Source: Candidatus Shikimatogenerans bostrichidophilus (GTDB lineage Bacteria > Bacteroidota > Bacteroidia > Flavobacteriales > Blattabacteriaceae). Taken from it: a stretch of DNA of 64,000 nucleotides. The number at the start of each line of letters is the position of its first letter. The first letter of the stretch is position 1. Below the pieces are notes generated by a model. The model did no database searches. It was not told the DNA's origin and saw only the letters and a list, made by a program, of their open reading frames with translations. Shown piece by piece: positions 17,512 through 26,913 of the stretch. Both the position numbers and the translations under genes were made by a program. The stretch covers positions 1 through 64,000 of the forward strand of contig CP099831.1 in assembly GCA_029851345.1 (NCBI GenBank), written 5' to 3'.

Positions 17512-18894
17512 ATGAAATATACAAATAATTATAATTTTGGGTTTTATACAAAAATAAAATCTAAAACTTTTAAAATAGGATTAAATAGTAAAATTATAAA
17601 AAAAATTTCTAGATTAAAAAATGAACCAAAATGGATGACTAAATTTAGATTAAAATCTTATTATTATTGGAAAAAATTAAAATATCCAAAATGGTCAAAT
17701 TTAAAATATAAAAAAATTAATTTTAAAAAAATTAGTTATTTTTCTGAAGTAAAAGATAAAAAAAATAAAAAAATAAAGAAAACTTTTGAAAAATTAGGAG
17801 TATCTTTAAAAAAAAAAAAAAATGTTTCTATTGATTATATTTTTGATTCTATTAGTATAGAAACTACGTATAAAAAAACTTTAAAAAAAATAGGAATTAT
17901 TTTTTGTTCTATTAGTGAAGGTATTAAAAAATATCCTAAAATAGTAAAAAAATATATTGGCAAAGTAGTACCTTATAAAGACAATTTTTATGCAGCATTA
18001 AATAGTGCAGTTTTTTCTGATGGTTCATTCTGTTATATCCCTAAAAATATAAAATGTCCTTTTGAATTATCTACGTATTTTAGAATAAATAATGGACAAA
18101 TAGGTCAATTTGAAAGAACTTTAATAATAGTAGAAGAAGGTGCTTATGTAAGTTATTTAGAAGGATGTACTGCCCCTAAAAGATTAAATAATCAATTGCA
18201 TGCAGCTATAGTAGAAATTATAGCATTAAAAAAATCATCAGTAAAATATTCAACTGTACAAAATTGGTATCCTGGAAATAAATTTGGAAAAGGAGGGATT
18301 TATAATTTCGTTACTAAAAGAGGTCTTTGTGAAGAAAAAGCAAAAATATCATGGATTCAAATTGAAACAGGATCATTAATAACATGGAAATATCCTTCTT
18401 GTATCTTGAAAGGAAATAATTCTATAGGTGAATTTAGATCTGTTTCTTTTACAAAAAATTATCAACAAATAGATACAGGGAGTAAAATGATACATATTGG
18501 TAAAAATACTAAAAGTTTAATTATCTCAAAATCAATAGTTACTAATAATTCTAGAAATACTTATAGAGGATTAGTTAAAATTTATAATAAAGCAATAAAA
18601 TCTAAAAATTTTACTCAATGTGATTCTTTATTAATTGGGAATAAATGTCATTCATATACTTACCCAAATATTATTTCATGCAATAAAAATTCTAAAATTG
18701 AACATGAATCTACTATTTCTAAAATAGAGGAAGAACAAATATTTTATTGTAATCAAAGAGGGATTACAACAGAAAAAGCAATGTCTATAATTGTCAATGG
18801 ATTTAGTTATAATATAATAAAGAAATTACCTTTAGAATTTGCCTTAGAAGCAAATCAGTTACTAAATATAGAATTAAAAAATACAGTTGGATAA
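17512..18894 (+). CDS. sufB: Fe-S cluster scaffold SufB
   Basis: Scaffold of the SufBC2D complex on which Fe-S clusters are built. Seen: 460 codons, close to the usual 470-480. The beta-helix core is well conserved (FERTLIIVEEGAYVSYLEGC, TVQNWYPG, RGLCEEKAKISW, SKSIVTNNSRNTYRG). It heads a sufBCDS block; sufC follows after 54 bases, which is a long gap here, and sufD and sufS follow closely. Confidence 0.97.
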   Translation: MKYTNNYNFGFYTKIKSKTFKIGLNSKIIKKISRLKNEPKWMTKFRLKSYYYWKKLKYPKWSNLKYKKINFKKISYFSEVKDKKNKKIKKTFEKLGVSLKKKKNVSIDYIFDSISIETTYKKTLKKIGIIFCSISEGIKKYPKIVKKYIGKVVPYKDNFYAALNSAVFSDGSFCYIPKNIKCPFELSTYFRINNGQIGQFERTLIIVEEGAYVSYLEGCTAPKRLNNQLHAAIVEIIALKKSSVKYSTVQNWYPGNKFGKGGIYNFVTKRGLCEEKAKISWIQIETGSLITWKYPSCILKGNNSIGEFRSVSFTKNYQQIDTGSKMIHIGKNTKSLIISKSIVTNNSRNTYRGLVKIYNKAIKSKNFTQCDSLLIGNKCHSYTYPNIISCNKNSKIEHESTISKIEEEQIFYCNQRGITTEKAMSIIVNGFSYNIIKKLPLEFALEANQLLNIELKNTVG

Positions 18895-18948
18895 TATAAT
18901 TATTATCTTTAATTATTTATAAACATAAAATTTTACTTAATATTTATT

Positions 18949-19662
18949 ATGTTAAATATAAAAAAATTATTTTGTTCTATTAATAAGACTCTAATAATAA
19001 AAGGATTAGATTTAAAAATAAAAGAAGGAAGTATACATCTTTTAATGGGACCAAATGGTACTGGTAAAAGTACATTATTTTTTACTATTACAGGGAAACC
19101 TAATTATAAAATAAATAAGGGAAATATTTTTTTTAAAAAAAAAAAAATAAATGGTTTATCTCCTTATGAAATTTCAAAATTGGGTATTTATTTAACGTTC
19201 CAAAATCCTATAGAAATAGATGGTATTAAAATAATTAAATATTTAAAATATTTAAGAAATATAAAATATAAAAAAATTTATAAATTTTGTAAGGTTTTAA
19301 GAATTAAAAAAGAATATTTAAATAGATATTTTAATTTAGGTTTTTCAGGTGGAGAGAAAAAAAAAAATGAAATTTTACAACTATTAATATTAAAACCTAA
19401 ATTAATTTTATTAGATGAAATTGATTCAGGATTAGATATTGATACTATAAAAATAATTTTTAAAATTATAAATAATTATTTAAAAATTAACAAAAAAAGT
19501 TCTTTATTAATTATATCTCATAACACTAATATAATTAATTATATTAAACCTAATAAAATTCATATTATGCATAATGGGTCTATTATATCATCGAATGGGG
19601 TACAAATAATTAAAAAATTAGAAAAGTTTGGATATAATTATTTTTTAAAAAAAAATAATTAA
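18949..19662 (+). CDS. sufC: Fe-S assembly ATPase SufC
   Basis: ABC-type ATPase that drives SufBD during Fe-S assembly; cytosolic, not a transporter. Seen: 237 codons. Walker A GPNGTGKST (about residues 34-42), Q-loop LTFQNP (about 83-88), signature LGFSGGEKKK (about 130-139) and Walker B LILLDEIDSGLD (about 152-163). All ATPase motifs are present. sufD starts one base after its stop. Confidence 0.96.
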   Translation: MLNIKKLFCSINKTLIIKGLDLKIKEGSIHLLMGPNGTGKSTLFFTITGKPNYKINKGNIFFKKKKINGLSPYEISKLGIYLTFQNPIEIDGIKIIKYLKYLRNIKYKKIYKFCKVLRIKKEYLNRYFNLGFSGGEKKKNEILQLLILKPKLILLDEIDSGLDIDTIKIIFKIINNYLKINKKSSLLIISHNTNIINYIKPNKIHIMHNGSIISSNGVQIIKKLEKFGYNYFLKKNN

Positions 19663-19663
19663 A

Positions 19664-20650
19664 ATGAAAAAATTAATATTTTATAAAATAAATAATAAAA
19701 AAGATATAAATATCTCTTTTTTTAATAATAAATATTTGTATATTAAAAATAAAATTAAAGAAAATATTTTTATAAGTTATAAATATATACTAAAAAAAAA
19801 TAAATATGTTTTTAATATAAAAAAAAAAAGTAAAGGTAAAAAACCAATTAGATTAATAATAAATTTTATTTATTTTAATTATGTAAATATTTTAATTAAT
19901 AAAAAAAAAATTATTTTTATAATTGATAAAAATTTAAATATTACTATAAAAGAAAATTATATATTAAAAGATATATATAATTTTTTTTTTAATTTTTTTA
20001 ATATTGTAATAATAATTAAAGATAAAAGTAAAGTTTTTTATTTAAAATATAAAAATTTTACTATTAATAATATTAACTATTATTATATTTATCAAAAAAA
20101 AAATAGTATATTATTTTTATATGATGTTAACCTATATGAAAATATTTCATATAATAAAATAATTATTTATAATATTGAAAAATATACTAGTAATTATGTA
20201 TATGGAACTTATATTTTAAATAAAAATCAAAAAATTAAAAATAAAATTATTATCCATGATTATAAAAATAATTGTAAAAATATACAAAATTATATAGGAA
20301 TATATAATGGTAAATCTAATATATATTTAAAGGGATTAATAAAGTTATTTTCTAATACTATAAAAAATAAAAGTTATCAAAATTATAAAAACTATATTTT
20401 ATCAAATAAAGTAAAATTAAATTTTAAACCATATTTAAATATAAATACTAATAATGTTAAATGTTCTCATGGATTTAATTTGGGAGAAATAGATAATAAT
20501 ATAATTTATTATTTACAAACACGAAAAATAAATCTTTTAAAAGCAAAATATTTGTTTTTTTTATCGACTATATTTATAAATTTAAAAATTAAAAATAAAT
20601 TTAATTTTATAAAAAAAAAAATAAAAAAAAAATTAATAACTATTTTATAA
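19664..20650 (+). CDS. sufD: Fe-S assembly protein SufD, reduced
   Basis: SufB paralogue that completes the SufBC2D scaffold. Seen: 328 codons, about 100 fewer than typical SufD. The N-terminal two thirds are hard to recognise, but the C-terminal signature is clear: VKCSHGFNLGEID (about residues 265-277) and IIYYLQTRKINLLKA. Identification relies on this motif and on the slot between sufC and sufS. It evolves much faster than sufB and sufC. Confidence 0.9.
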   Translation: MKKLIFYKINNKKDINISFFNNKYLYIKNKIKENIFISYKYILKKNKYVFNIKKKSKGKKPIRLIINFIYFNYVNILINKKKIIFIIDKNLNITIKENYILKDIYNFFFNFFNIVIIIKDKSKVFYLKYKNFTINNINYYYIYQKKNSILFLYDVNLYENISYNKIIIYNIEKYTSNYVYGTYILNKNQKIKNKIIIHDYKNNCKNIQNYIGIYNGKSNIYLKGLIKLFSNTIKNKSYQNYKNYILSNKVKLNFKPYLNINTNNVKCSHGFNLGEIDNNIIYYLQTRKINLLKAKYLFFLSTIFINLKIKNKFNFIKKKIKKKLITIL

Positions 20651-20659
20651 TAAATTAAT

Positions 20660-21883
20660 ATGTTAAATAAAAAAGAAATAAAAAAGATAAGATTAAATTT
20701 TCCAATATTATATAATAAAAAATTTAATAATAAAATAATATATTTAGATAATGCTTCTACTACTCAAAAACCAAAAAATTTAATAAATAGTATAAAATAT
20801 TATTATTATAATTATAATTCTAATATTAATAGATATAATAATAATTTAAGTAATAAAACTACTATTTTAATAAACAAAACTAGAAATTATATTAAAAAAT
20901 TTATAAATGCAAAAAGTAAAAATGAAATAATTTTTACTAAAAATACTACTGAATCAATTAATTTAATTTCTAATAGTTTAAAATTTACTAAAAATAATGA
21001 GATTATAATTACATATTTAGAACATCATTCTAATATATTACCATGGTTAAAATTAAAAAAAATAAAAAAAATAAAAAAAATAAATATTATAAATATAAAT
21101 AAAAAATATAATATTTCTTTAAAAGATATTAGTAAAAAATTAAATAAGAATACAAGATTAATTTCTATTACTCATATATCAAATGTTTTTGGGACTATTT
21201 TACCTATTAAAAATATAGTAAAAACTATTAAAAGATTTAATAAACAAATTTTAATTTTATTAGATGGAGCTCAATCTATTGGTCATATACCTATAGATGT
21301 TCAAGAATTAAATATAGATTATTTTGTTTTTTCGGCTCATAAAATTTACGGGCCTACGGGATTAGGAATTTTATATGGAAAAAAAAAAAAATTAAAAATA
21401 TTAAAAAAATATCAATTAGGGGGGAATATGGTAAAAGATGTAAATTTAAAAAGAAGATTATATTTAAAAATACCAAATAAATTTGAAGCAGGGACACCAA
21501 ATATTTCTTCTATTATTTCATTTTATTCAGTATTAAAATATTTAAATAAAATAAATTTATATAATATTTATTTATATGAAAAAAAAATATTAGATTATAT
21601 AAAATATAAATTATTAAAAATTAATAAAATAATTTTATATGGTACAGATAAAATAAATAATTCTTCTATTTTATCATTTAATATAAAAAATATAAATAGT
21701 TTTGATGTGGGTTATATATTAAATAATTATGGTATATATGTAAGAACAGGATATCATTGTGCACAACCATTATTTAATAAATTAAATATTAAACAGGGTA
21801 GTATTAGAATTAGTTTAGGTATATATAATAATTATAATGAAATAGATAAATTTATTTATTATTTATTAAAAATAATAAACTAA
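20660..21883 (+). CDS. sufS: Cysteine desulfurase SufS
   Basis: PLP enzyme that extracts sulfur from cysteine for Fe-S assembly. Seen: 407 codons, full length. YLDNASTTQKP near residue 28, LEHHSNILPW (about 118), the PLP lysine in FSAHKIYGPTG (about 228), and the persulfide cysteine in RTGYHCAQPL (about 367). SufE or SufU, the usual sulfur acceptor, is not adjacent or elsewhere in the window. It also could supply sulfur to MnmA for tRNA thiolation. Confidence 0.96.
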   Translation: MLNKKEIKKIRLNFPILYNKKFNNKIIYLDNASTTQKPKNLINSIKYYYYNYNSNINRYNNNLSNKTTILINKTRNYIKKFINAKSKNEIIFTKNTTESINLISNSLKFTKNNEIIITYLEHHSNILPWLKLKKIKKIKKINIININKKYNISLKDISKKLNKNTRLISITHISNVFGTILPIKNIVKTIKRFNKQILILLDGAQSIGHIPIDVQELNIDYFVFSAHKIYGPTGLGILYGKKKKLKILKKYQLGGNMVKDVNLKRRLYLKIPNKFEAGTPNISSIISFYSVLKYLNKINLYNIYLYEKKILDYIKYKLLKINKIILYGTDKINNSSILSFNIKNINSFDVGYILNNYGIYVRTGYHCAQPLFNKLNIKQGSIRISLGIYNNYNEIDKFIYYLLKIIN

Positions 21884-21891
21884 AATAATTA

Positions 21892-22014
21892 TTATAATTT
21901 AAGTTTTTTTCTTATATATTCTATATTTAAAAATCTTTCTACAAAAGTATATATTTTTTTTTTATTTTTTATCATTTTTATATATTTAATTTTATTATTA
22001 TTTTTAATTTTCAT
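21892..22014 (-). CDS. DUF4295 family small protein (bL38-like)
   Basis: A 40-codon ORF ending eight bases from the sufS stop. Seen: basic N-terminus, then KMIKNKKKIYTFVERF (14-29) and IRKKLKL at the end, fitting the DUF4295 consensus KMVKSPKTGAYTFVES. Known: in Bacteroidota DUF4295 follows rpmB and rpmG, exactly as here; from memory this family was later seen in a Flavobacterium ribosome and named bL38. Inferred: a Bacteroidota-specific 50S protein shortened from about 50 residues. Start ATG at 22014-22012 is 15 bases after the rpmG stop. Confidence 0.72.
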   Translation of the reverse strand: MKIKNNNKIKYIKMIKNKKKIYTFVERFLNIEYIRKKLKL

Positions 22015-22028
22015 ATTATTAATTTATA

Positions 22029-22193
22029 TTAAATTTCTTTATGTAAAGTCCGTTTTCTAATAAAATAATTAAATTTTTTTAATTTTAATTTATTTTTATT
22101 TTTTTTATTTTTTATAGTATAATATATAGATTTATTTTTTTTTTCCTTTTCTTCTGTACATACTAACATAATTATTTTTCTATTCTTTGACAT
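22029..22193 (-). CDS. rpmG: Ribosomal protein bL33
   Basis: 54-codon ORF translated from ATG at 22193-22191. Seen: IIMLVCTEEKEKKN at the N-terminus (family: VILECTEHK), YYTIKNKKNK, and FIRKRTLHKEI at the C-terminus, which matches the bL33 ending NPILKRHTLHKEIK. Only one Cys is seen, so no zinc site. It lies just downstream of rpmB in the rpmB-rpmG-DUF4295 order. Confidence 0.9.
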   Translation of the reverse strand: MSKNRKIIMLVCTEEKEKKNKSIYYTIKNKKNKNKLKLKKFNYFIRKRTLHKEI

Positions 22194-22204
22194 ATATTTT
22201 TTTT

Positions 22205-22414
22205 TTATTTATTAAAGAAAGATAATCCTTTTTTTTTTATTAATCTTAAACCTGTCGTTGATATTTTAAATTTTATCCATTTTTTTTTAGATATATTATA
22301 TATCTTTTTTTTTAATAAATTTATTTTAAACCATCTTTTAGTTTTTTTATTTGAATTTGATTTTTTATATCCATTTAAAGGTTTTTTGTTAGTAAAACGA
22401 CAAATATTCGACAT
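22205..22414 (-). CDS. rpmB: Ribosomal protein bL28
   Basis: 50S protein near the E site. Seen: 69 codons. The opening CRFTNKKPLNGYKKSNSNKK matches the family CxxTGKKPxxGNxxSHSNxKTKR, followed by KTKRWFKINL and the C-terminal LRLIKKKGL. The usual length is about 75-78. It is transcribed away from the DUF4290 gene, with 53 bases between the two starts. Confidence 0.94.
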   Translation of the reverse strand: MSNICRFTNKKPLNGYKKSNSNKKTKRWFKINLLKKKIYNISKKKWIKFKISTTGLRLIKKKGLSFFNK

Positions 22415-22467
22415 AAAATATTTTTTTTTATTTCAAAGTAAGTATATAAATAATAATTTATAAAATA

Positions 22468-23016
22468 ATGGAATACAATACTTTAAGGGAAAAAATAATT
22501 AATCCAGTATATGGACGTAATTTTCAAAAAATAATTAAAATAATAGGCAAGAAACAAAACAAGAAAGTTATTACTAAATATTTAAATTATATTTTATATT
22601 ATATTTTTAATATAAGTACGAATATTAAAAATATTATTTTTAAATTTAAAAATAAAATATTTATACAAATAATCCTTTTATATAATTTAATTAAAAAAAA
22701 AATATTATTAAAAAATTATATAATAAATAAAAATTTTTTTTTTTCTTTATTAAGAAAAAATAAAATTATATATATATATAAATACTATGGAATATTTATA
22801 AAAAAAATTTTAAAAAAAATAAAACAAATAAATTTAAAAAAAATAAAAATAATATATATATATTATATTGCTAATTATATGAAGAAAAATTATTTAAAAT
22901 GGAATAAAATTAAATATATAAATGATAATATTATATTAAAACATATTTATATATTTACTAAAGGAAAAATTAATTTATTAAATTTATTTTATTATATTAA
23001 TAATTTATATTATTAA
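22468..23016 (+). CDS. DUF4290 family protein, Bacteroidota-specific
   Basis: Function unknown. Seen: 182 codons. The first 30 residues carry the family hallmark EYNTLREKIINPVYGRNFQK (2-21), closely following the DUF4290 consensus EYNTxREKLxxPEYGRNIQKM. The rest is Lys/Ile/Asn-rich and weakly conserved, with YKYYGIFIKKIL at about 105-116 at a position where the family has RxYG. No membrane segment or catalytic motif is evident. Its retention in so reduced a genome argues for a basic cellular role. Confidence 0.78.
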   Translation: MEYNTLREKIINPVYGRNFQKIIKIIGKKQNKKVITKYLNYILYYIFNISTNIKNIIFKFKNKIFIQIILLYNLIKKKILLKNYIINKNFFFSLLRKNKIIYIYKYYGIFIKKILKKIKQINLKKIKIIYIYYIANYMKKNYLKWNKIKYINDNIILKHIYIFTKGKINLLNLFYYINNLYY

Positions 23017-23048
23017 ATATAATATTTATTATAAAAAAAAAATAAAAG

Positions 23049-23123
23049 GGGTGGTTAGCTCAGTTGGTTTAGAGCATTTGCCTTACAAGCAAAAGGTCAC
23101 TAGTTCGAATCTAGTACTACCCA
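23049..23123 (+). tRNA. tRNA-Val (TAC anticodon)
   Basis: 75-nt cloverleaf: acceptor GGGTGGT/ACTACCC with one G-U pair, D stem GCTC/GAGC, anticodon stem TTTGC/GCAAA with loop CTTACAA, T stem ACTAG/CTAGT. Discriminator A; CCA not encoded. The only plus-strand tRNA gene in the window. Confidence 0.96.
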
Positions 23124-23136
23124 TAAAATATGATTA

Positions 23137-23186
23137 AATTAAATAAATTATATTAAATTTATTTAATTATTGTAAAAAAAACAATA
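23137..23186 (+). terminator. Tandem hairpins between tRNA-Val and map
   Basis: A perfect 13-bp all-AT stem (23137-23149 with 23156-23168, 6-nt loop) is followed by a second hairpin, TATTGT (23168-23173) and ACAATA (23181-23186) around seven As. The second ends five bases before the map ATG. They could act as a terminator or processing signal for tRNA-Val or as a map leader. AT-rich DNA forms such structures by chance more readily, so this is tentative. Confidence 0.35.
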
Positions 23187-23191
23187 AACAA

Positions 23192-23938
23192 ATGATAGAT
23201 AAAATTAATATAATTAAAGAAAACGCTATATTATCTTCTAAAACACTAGGTATATTATCTAAACATATATATCCTGGGGTAAATTTATTATCATTAGATA
23301 AAATAGCAAAGGAATATATAATGGATAATGGAGGATTTCCAGCATTTTTGGGATTGTATGATTATCCTTATTCTATATGTACTTCTATTAATTATGAAGT
23401 TGTCCATGGATTACCTAGGAATTTATATCTGAATGAAGGAGATATTATTAGTATAGATTGTGGTGTATATAAAAATAAATATTATAGTGATATCGCATAT
23501 ACATATGCAGTAGGGGAAATATCTAAAGAAAATAAAAGATTATTATATATAACAAAAAAATCTTTATATATAGGTATTAAAAATTGTAAAATAGGTAATA
23601 CTATAGGTGATATCGGATATAATATAGAAAATTATATAAAACAAAATAAACTATTTATAGTAAAAGATTTGATAGGTCATGGTATAGGAAAATCTTTACA
23701 TGAGTTACCAAATGTACCTAATTATGGAGTCCCTAATACAGGTATATCTTTATATAATGGTTTAGTTTTATCAATTGAACCGATGGTAAATATAGGGTCC
23801 GAGAAAATAAGATTATCAAAAGATAAATGGACATATAAAACATTAAATAATAAAAATTCAGCTCATTTTGAGCATAATATTGCAATTATAAATAATAAAA
23901 CAAAAATATTATCTACATTTAAATATATTAATAATTAA
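23192..23938 (+). CDS. map: Methionine aminopeptidase, type I
   Basis: Removes the initiator Met from nascent proteins. Seen: 248 codons. The metal-binding residues appear intact: two Asp in IDCGVYKNKYYSDIAYTY (about 90-107), His in GHGIGKSLHELP (about 167-178), and Glu in LSIEPM and HFEHNIAI. In many Bacteroidota map sits in the spc operon near secY and infA. Here it is upstream of rpsL and downstream of tRNA-Val. Confidence 0.96.
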   Translation: MIDKINIIKENAILSSKTLGILSKHIYPGVNLLSLDKIAKEYIMDNGGFPAFLGLYDYPYSICTSINYEVVHGLPRNLYLNEGDIISIDCGVYKNKYYSDIAYTYAVGEISKENKRLLYITKKSLYIGIKNCKIGNTIGDIGYNIENYIKQNKLFIVKDLIGHGIGKSLHELPNVPNYGVPNTGISLYNGLVLSIEPMVNIGSEKIRLSKDKWTYKTLNNKNSAHFEHNIAIINNKTKILSTFKYINN

Positions 23939-23959
23939 TAATAAAATATAATAATTTAT

Positions 23960-24355
23960 ATGCTTACAATAAATCAGTTAATTAAAAAAAAAAGAAAACG
24001 TACTAATGTTTTAAGTAAATCCCCTGCTTTAAATAAGTGTCCTCAAAAAAAGGGTATTTGTTTAAAAGTCTATACAACAACTCCTAAAAAACCAAATTCT
24101 GCTTTAAGAAAAATTGCACGTGTAAAACTTACAAAAGGGACTATAATAAATGCATATATTAAAGGTGAAGGACATAATTTACAAGAACATTCTATGGTAT
24201 TAGTAGAAGGAGGAAAAGTAAAAGATTTACCAGGTGTTAAATATCATATTATAAGAGGAACATTGGATACAGCAGGAGTAAAAGATAGAAAAAAAAGTAG
24301 AAGTAGATATGGTACTAAATATATTAAAGATAATGAGAAAAATAAAAAGAAATAA
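23960..24355 (+). CDS. rpsL: Ribosomal protein uS12
   Basis: Decoding-centre protein of the 30S subunit. Seen: 131 codons. Conserved [19 protein letters not shown], the decoding loop [12 protein letters not shown] (about 42-53), and [20 protein letters not shown]. First gene of the str operon. Its 3' end overlaps rpsG by 23 bases. Confidence 0.97.
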   Translation: MLTINQLIKKKRKRTNVLSKSPALNKCPQKKGICLKVYTTTPKKPNSALRKIARVKLTKGTIINAYIKGEGHNLQEHSMVLVEGGKVKDLPGVKYHIIRGTLDTAGVKDRKKSRSRYGTKYIKDNEKNKKK

Positions 24356-24809
24356 AAAAAAATATAAACGTGATATAAAATATAAAAGTAAATTAGTCAC
24401 ATATTTTATAAATAATATTATGAGAAATGGAAAGAAAAATATTGCTAATAAAATATTTTATAAAACGTTAAATTATATTGAAAAACAATTTAAAAATAAA
24501 AATTTAAACCCTTTACAAATTTTAAAAATAGCTATTAATAATGGATCACCAGAAGTTGAAATAAAAACAAGGAAAATTGGAGGAGCTACATATAATATGC
24601 CTATTAGAATAAATAATAAAAGGAAAATATATTTATCTATTAAATGGTTAATTTTAAATTCTAAGAAAAAAAAAAATGAATCAATGTTTAAAAGATTAGC
24701 CAAAGAGATAATTTTAACATATAATGGGATAGGAGAAACTATTAAAAAAAAAAATCAAATACATAAAATAGCAGAGTCAAATAAAGCCTTTTCACATTTT
24801 AAATTTTAA
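24333..24809 (+). CDS. rpsG: Ribosomal protein uS7
   Basis: Primary 16S-binding protein of the 30S head. I use ATG 24333 (158 codons, [14 protein letters not shown]), which matches the family N-terminus MRKGxAxKR; an in-frame ATG at 24309 would add eight unrelated residues. [21 protein letters not shown] is partly quoted by its core [14 protein letters not shown] (about 75). The overlap with rpsL is real with either start. Confidence 0.96.
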   Translation: MRKIKRNKKKYKRDIKYKSKLVTYFINNIMRNGKKNIANKIFYKTLNYIEKQFKNKNLNPLQILKIAINNGSPEVEIKTRKIGGATYNMPIRINNKRKIYLSIKWLILNSKKKKNESMFKRLAKEIILTYNGIGETIKKKNQIHKIAESNKAFSHFKF

Positions 24810-24834
24810 CAATAATATATAAAAAAAAATAGTT

Positions 24835-26913
24835 ATGAATAAATTAAAATTTACTAGGAATATAGGTATAGTAGCTCATATAGATGCGGGTAAAACTACT
24901 ACAACAGAAAGAATATTATTTTATACAGGTATTAATCATAAAATAGGAGAAGTTCATGAAGGAAATACTACAATGGATTGGATGATTCAAGAACAAGAAA
25001 GAGGAATAACAATAACATCGGCTGCTACTAGATGTGTATGGGAATATAAAAAAAAAAAATATTATATAAATATAATAGATACCCCAGGACATGTTGATTT
25101 TACTGTTGAAGTTGAAAGATCATTAAGAATATTAGATGGTATGGTAGTATTATTTAGTGCCGTTGAAGGAGTTGAACCTCAATCTGAAACAGTATGGAAT
25201 CAAGCTAATAAATATAAAATACCTAGAATAGCATATGTAAATAAGATGGATAGAAAAGGTGCTAATTTTTTTAATGTTTGTAAGGATATAAAAAACAAAT
25301 TAAATTGTAATCCAATTATATTACAAATACCTTATTTTAAAAACGAGAATTTTATTGGGATAATAGATCTAATTTTAAATAAATATATTATATGGGAGGA
25401 AAAAAATTTTGGAATGAAATATAATATTAAAAACATACCTAATAAAATGAAAGAAATTACATCAAAATATAGAGTTAAATTATTAGAAAAATTAGCTGAA
25501 TATGATGATGAAATATTAAATAAAATATTAAGGAATAAAAAAATAGAAAATAATAAAATTTTAGAAATTATTAAAAAAGAAACAATAAACATGAATTTAA
25601 TTCCTGTTTTATGTGGGTCTTCTTTTAAAAATAAAGGGGTACAAATGTTATTAAATTATATATGTTTATTTTTACCTTCTCCTTTAAATTCTAAAAAAAT
25701 TATTGGTAAAAATTTATTAACTAATAAAAAATGCATAATTTATCCTAAAAGAAAAAGTTTTTTTAGTTCATTAGTTTTTAAAATTTCTAGTGATAAATTT
25801 GTAGGGAAATTAGTATTTATAAGAGTGTATTCTGGGATGTTAAAATTAGGAGATTATGTCTATAATATACGTACAAAAAAAAAAGAAAAAATTTCTAGGA
25901 TGTATCAGATGCATGCGAATAAACAAATACCAATTAATATGATAATAGCAGGGGATATATTTGCTGCTGTAGGATTAAAAAATATAAAAACAGGAGATAC
26001 ATTATGTAGTCAAGAAAATCTTATAGAATTAGAAAAAATTAAATTTCCAAATCCAGTTATAGGTATATCTATAGAACCCAAAAATAAAATAGATTTAGAT
26101 AAAATGTGTGTAGCATTATCTAGGATATTAGAAGAAGATCCAACTTTTAAAGTTAAAATTGATAAAAATACAAGTGAGACTATTATTTATGGTATGGGGG
26201 AATTACATTTAGATATAATAATTGATAGAATTCAAAGGGAATATAATATAAAATTAAAAAAAGGGATACCAAAAGTAGAGTATAAAGAAAAATTAAAAAA
26301 AAAAATAAAATATAGAGAAATTTATAAAAAACAAACAGGAGGTAGAGGGAAATACGCCGACATTTTATTTACAATAGGTCCTAATGAAAAAGGAGAAGGA
26401 TTAAGTTTTATAAATAAAGTAAAAGGAGGAAATATACCCAAAGAATTTATTTCATCGATAAAAAAAGGATTTAAAGAATCTATGAAAATAGGTCCATTAT
26501 TAGGATATGAAGTGGTATCTATGGAAGTAATATTATTAGACGGGACATATCATCCAGTAGATTCAGATACATTATCTTTTGAAATAGCGGCAAAAAATGG
26601 ATTTAAGAAATCAACAATAAAAACTAATCCTGTATTAATGGAACCTATAATGAAATTAGAAATTATATGTAATAATGAAAATATGGGTAATATTGTAAGT
26701 GACATTAATAAAAGAAGAGGAATTATAAAAGAGATATTAGATATAAATAATAATAAATTAATAAAAAGTTTAGTTCCTTTATCAGAAATGTTTGGATATG
26801 TAACAAATTTAAGATCTTTATCTTCGGGTAGAGCAACATCTAATATGACTTTTTCTCATTATAAAGAATTATCACAAGATATAATGAATAAATTAATTAA
26901 TAAAAATGAATGA
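24835..26913 (+). CDS. fusA: Elongation factor G
   Basis: Translocation GTPase. Seen: 692 codons, full length. G1 AHIDAGKTTTTE (about 14-25), G3 DTPGHVDF (about 82-89), G4 NKMD (about 136-139), and domain IV with GGRGKYADI and EGLSFINKVKGG. It ends in TGA, which overlaps the rpsJ start by eight bases, an uncommonly long junction for str to S10 operon linkage. Confidence 0.98.
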   Translation: MNKLKFTRNIGIVAHIDAGKTTTTERILFYTGINHKIGEVHEGNTTMDWMIQEQERGITITSAATRCVWEYKKKKYYINIIDTPGHVDFTVEVERSLRILDGMVVLFSAVEGVEPQSETVWNQANKYKIPRIAYVNKMDRKGANFFNVCKDIKNKLNCNPIILQIPYFKNENFIGIIDLILNKYIIWEEKNFGMKYNIKNIPNKMKEITSKYRVKLLEKLAEYDDEILNKILRNKKIENNKILEIIKKETINMNLIPVLCGSSFKNKGVQMLLNYICLFLPSPLNSKKIIGKNLLTNKKCIIYPKRKSFFSSLVFKISSDKFVGKLVFIRVYSGMLKLGDYVYNIRTKKKEKISRMYQMHANKQIPINMIIAGDIFAAVGLKNIKTGDTLCSQENLIELEKIKFPNPVIGISIEPKNKIDLDKMCVALSRILEEDPTFKVKIDKNTSETIIYGMGELHLDIIIDRIQREYNIKLKKGIPKVEYKEKLKKKIKYREIYKKQTGGRGKYADILFTIGPNEKGEGLSFINKVKGGNIPKEFISSIKKGFKESMKIGPLLGYEVVSMEVILLDGTYHPVDSDTLSFEIAAKNGFKKSTIKTNPVLMEPIMKLEIICNNENMGNIVSDINKRRGIIKEILDINNNKLIKSLVPLSEMFGYVTNLRSLSSGRATSNMTFSHYKELSQDIMNKLINKNE

